Below, piece by piece: positions 55,437 to 64,000 of a stretch of DNA of 64,000 nucleotides. Source of the stretch: a bacterium (GTDB lineage Bacteria > Bacteroidota > Ignavibacteria > Kapaibacteriales > UBA7675); assembly GCA_030430495.1 (NCBI GenBank), contig JAUIKM010000005.1, positions 1-64,000 of the forward strand. Direction: 5' to 3'. The notes under the pieces are model-generated. The model worked only from the letters and a program-made list of their open reading frames with translations, was not told the origin of the DNA and did no database searches. The position numbers and the translations under genes were made by a program. Position 1 is the stretch's first letter. Every line of letters starts with the position of its first letter.

Positions 55437-56531
55437 CTAGACGACAATCTCCGGCGTGTTGGACAGCGCCAGTTGACCGCAGGCCGCTTCGATATCCTTG
55501 CCGCTCGACGAACGAATCATGACCGTCACGTCCAGCGCGCGCAGCTGCGCAATAAAAGCGTTGAATTTTTCCGGTGTTGTGGCTTTCAGTTCCGCGGCAA
55601 AACCCGTCGGATTTGTGAAGTCGATCGGATGGAAAGGGATCACATTCACTTTGGACGGAACGCGTCGCGCCAGTTTGGCCAGGCGTTTAACATCGTCCAT
55701 GCTGTCGTTCAGTCCGTCGAACAGAATGTACTCATATGTGACGGGAATATTCGTTTTGTTGTAGTAGTATTCGATTGCCCGTCCCAGGTCGCGCAGATTC
55801 CAGCGTTTGTTGATCGGCATCAACTCCGTGCGCAGTTTGTCGCGCAGGGCGTGCAGTGAAATCGCCAGTTTGATCGGGCGTTGTTCGTCGGCCATGCGCA
55901 CGATATTTTTGACGATGCCCGAAGTCGAGAGTGTGATGCGTTTGGGGCCGATGACCTGGTTGTCGGGATTTGTCAGTGTTTCGACGGCGCGCATGACGTT
56001 GTCGTAGTTTAACATCGGCTCACCCATGCCCATGAAAACCATGTTGGTGATGCGGCGGTGGGTCTCGCGCTGCGCCAACATGAACTGACCGACAATTTCA
56101 CCGGCCGAAAGATTGCGTTGTAGTTTAAGTGTTGCCGTGGCGCAGAACTTGCAGTCCAGCGGGCAGCCCACCTGCGTCGAGACGCAGAGCGTCAGGCGTT
56201 TGCTCTCGCCCTCGGCGTTTAAAGTCTCGCTCGGAATTAACACCGTCTCGATGTCGCACTCGTCACCAAGGCGGAACAGGAACTTGACCGTGCCGTCTTT
56301 TGACACGCGCTTCTTTTCCAGTCGCAGCGGGTCGAAGGTGAAGCGCGCCGCGAGTTTTTCGCGCATGCCGCGCGGCAGGTTGCTCATCTCCTCGAATGAA
56401 CGACTGCGTTTGTCGTAGAGCCACTCGGAAAGTTGCTGTGCGCGGTATGCCGGCTGGCCCATCTCCGCGACGGCTTGTTTAAGTTCGCGCGGAGCAAGGT
56501 CGAAGATGCTGTCCGGAGGAGTGTAAGCCAT
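55437..56531 (-). CDS. rlmN: Dual-specificity 23S rRNA/tRNA adenine-C2 methyltransferase RlmN
   Basis: A 364-residue radical SAM enzyme that methylates C2 of A2503 in 23S rRNA and of A37 in some tRNAs. The cluster motif is CPLDCKFC, with the conserved Cys before it in TLCVSTQVG. The segment VFMGMGEPMLNYDNV binds SAM, and the C-terminal Cys that forms the methylthiol intermediate is in IEAACGQLAL. The start was set at MAYTPPDS; the frame is open 13 codons upstream. It lies downstream of clpC on the same strand, with a hairpin between. Confidence 0.95.
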   Translation of the reverse strand: MAYTPPDSIFDLAPRELKQAVAEMGQPAYRAQQLSEWLYDKRSRSFEEMSNLPRGMREKLAARFTFDPLRLEKKRVSKDGTVKFLFRLGDECDIETVLIPSETLNAEGESKRLTLCVSTQVGCPLDCKFCATATLKLQRNLSAGEIVGQFMLAQRETHRRITNMVFMGMGEPMLNYDNVMRAVETLTNPDNQVIGPKRITLSTSGIVKNIVRMADEQRPIKLAISLHALRDKLRTELMPINKRWNLRDLGRAIEYYYNKTNIPVTYEYILFDGLNDSMDDVKRLAKLARRVPSKVNVIPFHPIDFTNPTGFAAELKATTPEKFNAFIAQLRALDVTVMIRSSSGKDIEAACGQLALSNTPEIVV

Positions 56532-56569
56532 AATGCAGATTCCCGCGGCCCTGCCGGGCCTGAATAGCA

Positions 56570-56603
56570 CAAGGCTCCACGCTCGTTTGAGCGCAGAGCC
56601 TTG
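56570..56603 (-). terminator. Hairpin terminator between clpC and rlmN
   Basis: Outer arms 56570-56577 and 56596-56603 pair over 8 bases, with an inner 4-bp stem. It lies just after the clpC stop on the minus strand, before rlmN, and overlaps the longer rlmN frame, which also argues for the shorter rlmN start. Confidence 0.65.
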
Positions 56604-56624
56604 TTGTTCAATTTACACCGTGAT

Positions 56625-59177
56625 TCAGCTTTCCGACGATTTATCCGAAGAGGAAGGACTTTCCTCTGTCGGCGTTTCTTCGGTTGAATCTTCGTCGGTT
56701 TTGGCCGGAGCGGATGTTTTATTAAACACCAGCTGTTTTTTGTCTTCGCTGATCGATACGTCAATCGTGTCGCCGTTGACCAGGCGTCCGTTCAGCAGCT
56801 CTTCCGCCAGCGGATCTTCGACGAACTTTTGCAGCGCGCGGCGCAGCGGACGGGCGCCGTAGCGTTCGTCGTAGCCTTTCTCCACCAGGAAGTCCTTGGC
56901 GTCCTGGTCGAAGTCGATCTTGATGCCAAGGTCGTTGACGCGTGCAAACAGGCGTTTTGCCTGGATGTCGATGATCTTGTAGATGTGCTCTTTCTCCAGA
57001 TTGCGGAAAAAGATGATGTCGTCGATCCGGTTGATGAACTCCGGGTTAAACAGGCGTTTCATCGACTCTTCAATCGTCGACTTCATGTGCTCGTAGCGGT
57101 CCTGCACGTTGTCGTCGCTGAAACCGATCTTGCCGCCCGCCTTAACATCACGCGTGCCGACGTTGGACGTCATGATGATAATCGTGTTGCGGAAGTCGAC
57201 GCGGCGACCCAGGCTGTCGGTAATGAAACCGTCGTCGAAGACCTGGAGCAGGATGTTAAACACATCCGGGTGCGCTTTTTCGATCTCGTCAAGCAGAACG
57301 ATCGAGTAAGGCTTGCGTCGTACTTTTTCCGTCAGCTGACCGCCTTCTTCGTAACCAACGTATCCCGGAGGCGCACCGACCAGGCGCGACACGGCGAATT
57401 TTTCCATGTATTCGCTCATGTCGACGCGGATGAGTGCATCCTCGGAGTAGAAGAGATAACGCGACATCGCCTTGGCCAGCTCGGTTTTACCGACGCCGGT
57501 CGGTCCCAGGAACATGAAAGTTCCAATCGGACGGTTCGGGTCTTTCAGGCCCGCGCGCGAGCGGCGGATGGCTTTGGCGAGCTGTGTAATCGCCTCGTCC
57601 TGACCGACAACCTCTTCCTTGACTTCTTCCGCCATCTTGAGCAGTTTGGCGGTTTCGCTCTCGGCAATTTTGTTGACGGGAATTCCGGTTACCATCGCGA
57701 CGACGTCGGAGACGTCTTCATCGCTGACCGTAAACACCATTTTGCTGGCGCTCTCTTCCCATTCCTGTTTGGCTTCTTCCAGTTCGGCCTGGAGCTTTTT
57801 CTCAAGGTCGCGCAGGCGCGCGGCTTCTTCGAAGTTCTGCGACTTGACGACGGAGTTTTTCTGCTCCTTCACCATTTCGATCTGTTCTTCCAGGTCCAGG
57901 ATTTCCTTGGGCACCACGATGTTGGAGAGGTGCACGCGCGCGCCGGCTTCGTCCATCACGTCGATGGCTTTGTCGGGCAGGAAACGCTCCGTGATGTAGC
58001 GATCCGAGAGTCGTACGCAGGCGCGCACCGCTTCGTCCGTGTATTTGACGCTGTGGTGTTCCTCGTACTTCTCCTTGATGTTAAACAGAATGCTCTCGGC
58101 TTCTTCCGTCGAAGGCGGTTCGACGATGATTTTCTGGAAGCGTCTGTCGAGCGCGCCGTCTTTTTCGATGTACTGGCGGTATTCGTCCAGCGTCGTCGCG
58201 CCGATACATTGAATGTCGCCGCGCGCCAGCGCCGGTTTGAAGATGTTCGAAGCGTCAAGCGAGCCGGAAGCGCCGCCCGCGCCGACGATTGTGTGCAACT
58301 CGTCGATGAACAGGATGACGTCTTTGGCTTTCTCCAGTTCGTTCATGACCGCTTTCATGCGCTCTTCAAACTGGCCGCGGTACTTGGTGCCGGCTACGAG
58401 CGCCGCCAGGTCAAGCGTCACGATGCGTTGGTCGTGCAGCACGCGCGACACTTTTTTCTGGACGATCTGCAGCGCCAGGCCCTCGGCAATCGCGGTTTTA
58501 CCCACGCCGGGTTCGCCGATCAGCACCGGGTTGTTTTTCTTGCGGCGCGAGAGTACCTGCGCCACGCGTTCGATTTCCTTCTCGCGTCCGATCACCGGAT
58601 CGAGCTGGTCTTCCGTCGCCATCTTCGTCAGGTCGCGGCCAAAATTGTCCAGCACAGGCGTTTTAACGCGCTCGGGCGAGGCCTTTTTACTGCTCTGACG
58701 TTTTTCGGGTTTGCCGCCGCCGCCTGCGCCCGCCGTCGGTTTGCCGCTGATAATGTTGTCCAGCTCGGCGCGCACGGCGTCGTAGGTTACGGAGAACTGC
58801 GCCAGAATCTGCGCGGCGATGTTGTCGTCGTCGCGCAGCAGTGAGAGCAGCAAGTGTTCGGTTCCGATGACATCGGATTTATACAGTTTGGCTTCGAGAT
58901 AGGTGATTTTCAGCACCTTCTCGGCCTGTTTGGTTAAGGGAATATTGCCTATGGTCAGCGTGCCGCCGCTGGAGCGCACGGTGTCTTCGATTGCTTTCTT
59001 GATTTTAAACAGATCTACGCCAAGGTTTCGGAGTATTTTAACTGCGATTCCTTCACCTTCCCTGATGATTCCCAGCAGCAGGTGTTCGGTGCCGATATAA
59101 TCGTGCCCCAAACGCAACGCCTCTTCGCGGCTCAGGCGAATGACGTCCTGCACTCGGTTTGAGAAATTGCCTTCCAT
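56625..59177 (-). CDS. clpC: ATP-dependent Clp protease ATP-binding subunit ClpC
   Basis: An 850-residue Hsp100 chaperone that unfolds proteins and feeds them to ClpP. Domains in order: two Clp-N repeats (EEALRLGHDYIGTEHLLLG and the matching second copy), a first AAA+ domain with GEPGVGKTAIAEG and LFIDELHTIVGAG, a UVR motif (SVVKSQNFEEAARLRDLEK) in the middle domain, and a second AAA+ domain with GPTGVGKTELAKA and VLLDEIEKAHPDV. An acidic, Ser- and Glu-rich tail of 40 residues closes it. A GAGG lies 9 bases before the ATG. No mcsAB or ctsR gene adjoins it. Confidence 0.97.
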   Translation of the reverse strand: MEGNFSNRVQDVIRLSREEALRLGHDYIGTEHLLLGIIREGEGIAVKILRNLGVDLFKIKKAIEDTVRSSGGTLTIGNIPLTKQAEKVLKITYLEAKLYKSDVIGTEHLLLSLLRDDDNIAAQILAQFSVTYDAVRAELDNIISGKPTAGAGGGGKPEKRQSSKKASPERVKTPVLDNFGRDLTKMATEDQLDPVIGREKEIERVAQVLSRRKKNNPVLIGEPGVGKTAIAEGLALQIVQKKVSRVLHDQRIVTLDLAALVAGTKYRGQFEERMKAVMNELEKAKDVILFIDELHTIVGAGGASGSLDASNIFKPALARGDIQCIGATTLDEYRQYIEKDGALDRRFQKIIVEPPSTEEAESILFNIKEKYEEHHSVKYTDEAVRACVRLSDRYITERFLPDKAIDVMDEAGARVHLSNIVVPKEILDLEEQIEMVKEQKNSVVKSQNFEEAARLRDLEKKLQAELEEAKQEWEESASKMVFTVSDEDVSDVVAMVTGIPVNKIAESETAKLLKMAEEVKEEVVGQDEAITQLAKAIRRSRAGLKDPNRPIGTFMFLGPTGVGKTELAKAMSRYLFYSEDALIRVDMSEYMEKFAVSRLVGAPPGYVGYEEGGQLTEKVRRKPYSIVLLDEIEKAHPDVFNILLQVFDDGFITDSLGRRVDFRNTIIIMTSNVGTRDVKAGGKIGFSDDNVQDRYEHMKSTIEESMKRLFNPEFINRIDDIIFFRNLEKEHIYKIIDIQAKRLFARVNDLGIKIDFDQDAKDFLVEKGYDERYGARPLRRALQKFVEDPLAEELLNGRLVNGDTIDVSISEDKKQLVFNKTSAPAKTDEDSTEETPTEESPSSSDKSSES

Positions 59178-59637
59178 AAGAATCGCCTCTAGGATATTGT
59201 TCTGCTCACAGCGATTGAACGTCCTTCGTCCACAGTAGCATCATGCTTCATTCGCCGCACCACACCGATCTTTTCTTGTGTTTCAGACCACGGGAATATA
59301 AACAAAATTGCCTGTTTATCGTTACGCTCGGCAACCCGTTTTGCCCCGGATTTGCCAGCCGGAATCATGCCCCAAATACCGGGAAAAAAGCGAGAAGTTG
59401 CGTGCGATGCAGATTGTTTTCAATGATGTAGTCAGGTTGTCTCAACCCGTCTTTTCGGCTCCGGGCGTAGACGATTCAAGCACATAATTGTTTCCCGTCC
59501 CCCTCCACTGTCGCACGCCGCGATTTTTGTGTATTTTTGCGCACTTCTCGCCCTGCGGCGGCCGCTTGCGGCCGGAAACCGATCAGGCCCGTGCAGAGAT
59601 ACTGCGCTTTTGTTGACGTTTTGTGATGGAGGATACC
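59178..59637. other. Divergent promoter region clpC/prfB
   Basis: About 460 bases without a gene. I looked for CIRCE or CtsR-like heat-shock operators near clpC and saw none. Promoters for both divergent genes must be here. Confidence 0.45.
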
Positions 59638-60736
59638 GTGGACATCCAGAAAACCGGATTTAAAGAAATGCCCGAGCGCCTGGGTAAACTGCGGAGGTAT
59701 CTTTGACATCGATCGCAAGGAAGATGAAATAAAAGAACTGGAAGCCCAGACCCAGGCCCCCGATTTCTGGAACGACAATGAAGCCGCCCAGAAAATCATG
59801 CGCGAAATCACGACGCGCAAAGAGTGGGTCCAGGAGTTCGGCAAAGCCAGTACCGCCGTTGAAGACGTTGAGACGCTTGTCGAAATGGCCGCCGAAGCCG
59901 GCGACGACTCGATGGACGATGAAATCGAAGCCGAGATCGAACGCGCGTCGCGCCTCATCTCCGAACTCGAACTCAAAAATGTGCTCTCCGACGCCGACGA
60001 CGTGCGCGATGCGATCCTGACAATCAACGCCGGCGCCGGCGGCACCGAAGCCCAGGACTGGGCCCAGATGCTGCTGCGCATGTACACGCGCTGGGCCGAA
60101 CGCCGCAACTACAAACTCACGCTCGTCGACGAGCAGGAGGGCGAGGTCGCCGGGCTCAAGTCCGTCACGATCAGCGTCAAGGGGCCCTTTGCCTACGGTT
60201 ATCTCAAGGCTGAAAACGGCGTGCATCGCCTCGTCCGCATTTCGCCTTTTGACTCCAACGCGCGCAGGCACACCTCATTTGCCTCCGTGTTTGTCTATCC
60301 GGAGGTGGAGGACGACGTCGAAATCGAGATCAATCCCGCCGATATCGAGATGGATACCTTCCGCTCGGGCGGCAAAGGCGGTCAGAACGTCAACAAGGTG
60401 GAGACGGCCGTGCGCCTGCGCCACCTTCCGTCGGGGATTGTCGTTGCCTGCCAGCAGGAGCGTTCGCAACTGCAGAACCGCGAGCGCGCCATGGCCATGC
60501 TCAAGGCGCAGTTGTACCAGCGCCGCCGCGAGGAAGAGGAAGCCGCCAAGGCGGAAATCGAAGGCCAGAAGATGAAAATCGAGTGGGGCAGCCAGATCCG
60601 TTCTTACGTGTTCCAGCCCTACACCATGGTCAACGATCACCGCACCGAACTCAAAAAGCCCGATATCCAGTCCGTCATGGACGGCGAGCTCGACGAGTTC
60701 ATCAAGGAATTCCTGCTCAAATACGGCGGCCGTTGA
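59638..60736 (+). CDS. prfB: Peptide chain release factor 2, with programmed +1 frameshift
   Basis: Release factor 2 ends translation at UAA and UGA. Reading starts at GTG with GGAGG 5 bases upstream, runs 22 codons to CTT, and meets an in-frame TGA at 59704; a +1 shift continues at GAC 59705 for 343 more residues (365 in total). The second frame alone, from 59798, lacks the N-terminus. The peptidyl-transfer motif GGQ is in [19 protein letters not shown], and the region for stop recognition follows the family. It is divergent from clpC and ends at a terminator. Confidence 0.96.
59692..59707 (+). promoter_or_regulatory. Programmed frameshift site of prfB
   Basis: A Shine-Dalgarno-like GGAGG at 59693-59697 lies just upstream of the slippery CTT TGA C (59701-59707), the classic arrangement that lowers RF2 synthesis when RF2 is abundant. 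It is direct autoregulation through the UGA codon. Confidence 0.96.
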
Positions 60737-60762
60737 GGCTTGACGATTGGATGACTTTTCAC

Positions 60763-60797
60763 AAAAACCCGAGGGACCTGGTTCTTCGGGTTTTTCT
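60763..60797 (+). terminator. Terminator after prfB
   Basis: An 11-bp stem (60763-60773 / 60785-60795, one G-T pair) with an 11-base loop, ending in a T run, lies about 25 bases after the prfB stop. Confidence 0.9.
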
Positions 60798-61165
60798 GTT
60801 TTTACTTCTCACCCGGCGCTGTGGGCTTGAGCGCTTCGCCTCCGGCGTTTCACTTGGCGGCTTGCTTTTTCCTCTTGTTAGTCGGCGTGGGGAAAATCGA
60901 CCGTCGGCGGGTTGGGAGTCCGAACAGCCGCAGACCTGTACCGCCTGCCGCCGCGCCGTCCTGCGCTTTTGCCGCCGGGATGCGGTCCTGCGGTGCCGGC
61001 GTCATTTGGAGATATCCGCCTCAACCGGCAGATTGGCGGCGTACCACGCTTGTTGCAGGCCGAACATTAATACTGAAAGCGCACGCGGAGTCTGTCAAAT
61101 TTCACTTCGGGGCGTCCGCCGGCCCGAAGTACCGATTTCTGTCGCTTGAAGGTGCGGAGCAAACA
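60798..61165. other. Gap between prfB and the kinase-like gene
   Basis: The kinase-like gene's frame is open through this stretch, but its residues are low in motif content and include an inverted copy of the short dispersed element, so I read it as non-coding. No other structure is evident. Confidence 0.45.
60828..60879 (-). repeat. Short dispersed element, copy 4 (inverted)
   Basis: Read on the minus strand it has the A-rich lead, AAGCAAGCCGCC, a spacer of about 20 bases and GGCGAAGCGCTCA. It lies just after the prfB terminator. Confidence 0.6.
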
Positions 61166-61768
61166 ATGGTCAATAACAACTGGGACGTCCTCGCAATCGC
61201 CGGTCCTTCCGGTGTCGGCAAATCCTGCCTCAGCTATCCGCTGGCGCGCACATTCGACGTGCCGCTCGTCGAGGCCGACGACCTGTTTCACGCCGTTGAG
61301 GCGCTGACGAGGCCGGTGCAACAACCCTGGATTCACTACTGGCGGACGCACCCCGAATCGGCGCAGCTCCCCGCCGCCGAAGTGCTGGATTTACACCTCA
61401 AAGTCTGCCGCGCTCTCACTCCCGCGCTCAGAGCCGTGATCGACAATCACATCGAGACCGGCATGCCCATCGTCCTGGACGGCGATTACATTCTGCCGGA
61501 ACTCGCCGCGGAGTACAAAGAACGGCTCAAAGCGGTATTTCTGTACGAAGAAGATGTGGATCAACTCGTTCACAATTTCCGCACCCGCGAGCCGCAGAGC
61601 GGCGAGCAGCGTGCAAGAGCCGAAGTGAGTGCGCTCTTCAGTCAATGGCAAAAATCCGAGTGCGAACGCCTCGGGCTCATCGCCCTGCCGGCGCGTCCGT
61701 GGGCAACCGTGCTGGAGCGCGCCGTCGCTGCCACAGGTTCGCTGAAGGTGGATCACAGGTCAATTTGA
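61166..61768 (+). CDS. P-loop kinase-like protein
   Basis: A 200-residue protein with an N-terminal Walker A (IAGPSGVGKSCLSYPLA) followed by EADDLFHAVEALTRP. A central GMPIVLDGDYILPEL fits a Walker B or kinase substrate region, and FRTREPQSGEQRARAEV resembles a lid. It is most like small-molecule kinases of the 2-phosphoglycerate-kinase or AAA_33 type, but I cannot name a substrate. The start was set at the ATG with GGAG 6 bases upstream; the open frame continues upstream through non-coding-looking sequence. It stands alone between prfB and the convergent groEL. Confidence 0.7.
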   Translation: MVNNNWDVLAIAGPSGVGKSCLSYPLARTFDVPLVEADDLFHAVEALTRPVQQPWIHYWRTHPESAQLPAAEVLDLHLKVCRALTPALRAVIDNHIETGMPIVLDGDYILPELAAEYKERLKAVFLYEEDVDQLVHNFRTREPQSGEQRARAEVSALFSQWQKSECERLGLIALPARPWATVLERAVAATGSLKVDHRSI

Positions 61769-62022
61769 ATCTTTAAGAATTAAATTTTAATGTTCCGGAT
61801 TTCAAGCTGAACGGTCAGTTTTTAGCTGAAAATTGAGGGCTAAAGTCTCACAGCTGTTTTGATTCGAGTAACATTCCTGTTTCAAACCTCAAGTTTCAAG
61901 CCGTTCAGCCGGAAGCCTCAGTCTCCAGATCACAGGTGCTACGTCCAGAAAACAACAATCCCGCGCCGAAGTACTTCGACGCGGGATTGCCATTGTCAGA
62001 ACCCTGGGCCGGAGGCCGGTTC
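61769..62022. other. Gap before the groEL terminus
   Basis: A/T-rich, no gene supported. Its right part holds the groEL terminator. Confidence 0.5.
61948..61989 (-). terminator. Terminator after groEL
   Basis: A long stem (61956-61965 / 61980-61989, with an inner CGAAG/CTTCG palindrome) reads into TTGTTGTTTT on the minus strand, just downstream of the groEL stop. Confidence 0.85.
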
Positions 62023-63699
<1,677 letters not shown>

Positions 63700-63807
63700 T
63701 CAATAATTAACAAAAGAAGGATAAGGGAGCCAGACCGGCGCAGCGGGCTGAGCTCAATCCGCGTGTGAACGACGGGAATGATTGTTCAGCGGCCGCAACG
63801 CGGACGA

Positions 63808-64000
63808 TCAGCTGTTGACGATAGCCAGAATGTCGCTTTCACGCATGATCAGATATTCGGTGCCGTCGATGTTGACTTCCGTGCCGGAGTATTTGCCGTA
63901 CAGAACTTTGTCGCCGGCTTTCACCTGCGGCGTAATCGTTTTGCCGTCTTCGGTTTTGCCGGGACCAACTGCAATGATTTCACCCTGCTGCGGTTTTTCT
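63808..64000 (-). CDS. groS: 10-kDa chaperonin GroES, C-terminal part (cut by window end)
   Basis: The last 63 residues of GroES, the lid of the GroEL cage; the N-terminus lies beyond the window. The visible sequence starts [19 protein letters not shown], continues [17 protein letters not shown] and ends [16 protein letters not shown], all typical of the family. It was too short to appear as a separate long open frame. It precedes groEL in the same direction. Confidence 0.96.
   Translation of the reverse strand, partial: EKPQQGEIIAVGPGKTEDGKTITPQVKAGDKVLYGKYSGTEVNIDGTEYLIMRESDILAIVNS

Noticed and set aside
56829-58844. 671-codon open frame on the plus strand
   Set aside because: It is antisense to clpC and mirrors its codon structure.
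59178-59637. CIRCE or CtsR operator before clpC
   Set aside because: No matching inverted or direct repeat was found.

Overview
The window is a bacterial chromosome segment of moderately high GC that ends inside groES. The best lineage fit is the Bacteroidota/Chlorobiota/Ignavibacteria side of the FCB group. Evidence for this: a PorX-type response regulator with a PglZ domain (28197-29771), a giant secreted protein ending in a type IX secretion (T9SS) sorting domain (40650-50747), a SufBCDSU plus SufT iron-sulfur operon with an Rrf2 regulator, a DUF4412 protein, and HPr kinase next to a short hibernation factor. This is inferred from family content; no rRNA or tRNA lies in the window to place the organism.

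Layout. 0.4-6.2 kb: smpB (-), then secD-secF, a STAS-domain protein and purA (+). 6.4-10.8 kb: two acyl-CoA dehydrogenases, a small membrane protein, an envelope protein and an FmdB-type zinc ribbon; a cluster of DnaA-box sequences lies at 8013-8143. 10.8-14.2 kb: radC, a small membrane protein, a DUF4412 protein and a CHAD protein. 14.5-21.2 kb: Rrf2 regulator, A-type carrier, sufB-C-D-S-U and sufT in one direction, building Fe-S clusters. 21.3-24 kb: a PaaE-like ferredoxin reductase, superoxide dismutase and a Lon-N-domain protein. 24.5-28 kb (-): an envelope protein, hpf, hprK and fcl. 28.2-31.7 kb (+): porX, tsaE and an aminotransferase. 32-37.1 kb (+): an O-antigen-ligase-like protein with TPRs and two tandem TRAP solute receptors.

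37.1-54.0 kb is an accessory block bounded by two 338-bp direct repeats that differ at only about nine positions. Inside are two lipoproteins (+), a 3365-residue secreted protein (-) and a TPR-LuxR-type regulator (-). The giant protein holds four blocks of exactly seven FG-GAP/VCBS repeats, each preceded by an Ig-like domain, then eight roughly 101-residue VNDPP repeats, a seven-repeat lactonase-like propeller and a T9SS sorting domain. A truncated copy of the 3' end of the gene at 54460-55392 lies inside the block. The repeat core can fold into hairpins and may be a structured RNA.

54.4-64 kb returns to housekeeping genes: an envelope protein, rlmN and clpC (-); prfB with its programmed +1 frameshift and a P-loop kinase-like protein (+); groEL and the 3' part of groES (-).

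In the reported features, starts were moved from the longest open frame to a downstream codon where a ribosome binding site or the family N-terminus supports it; each such case is stated.
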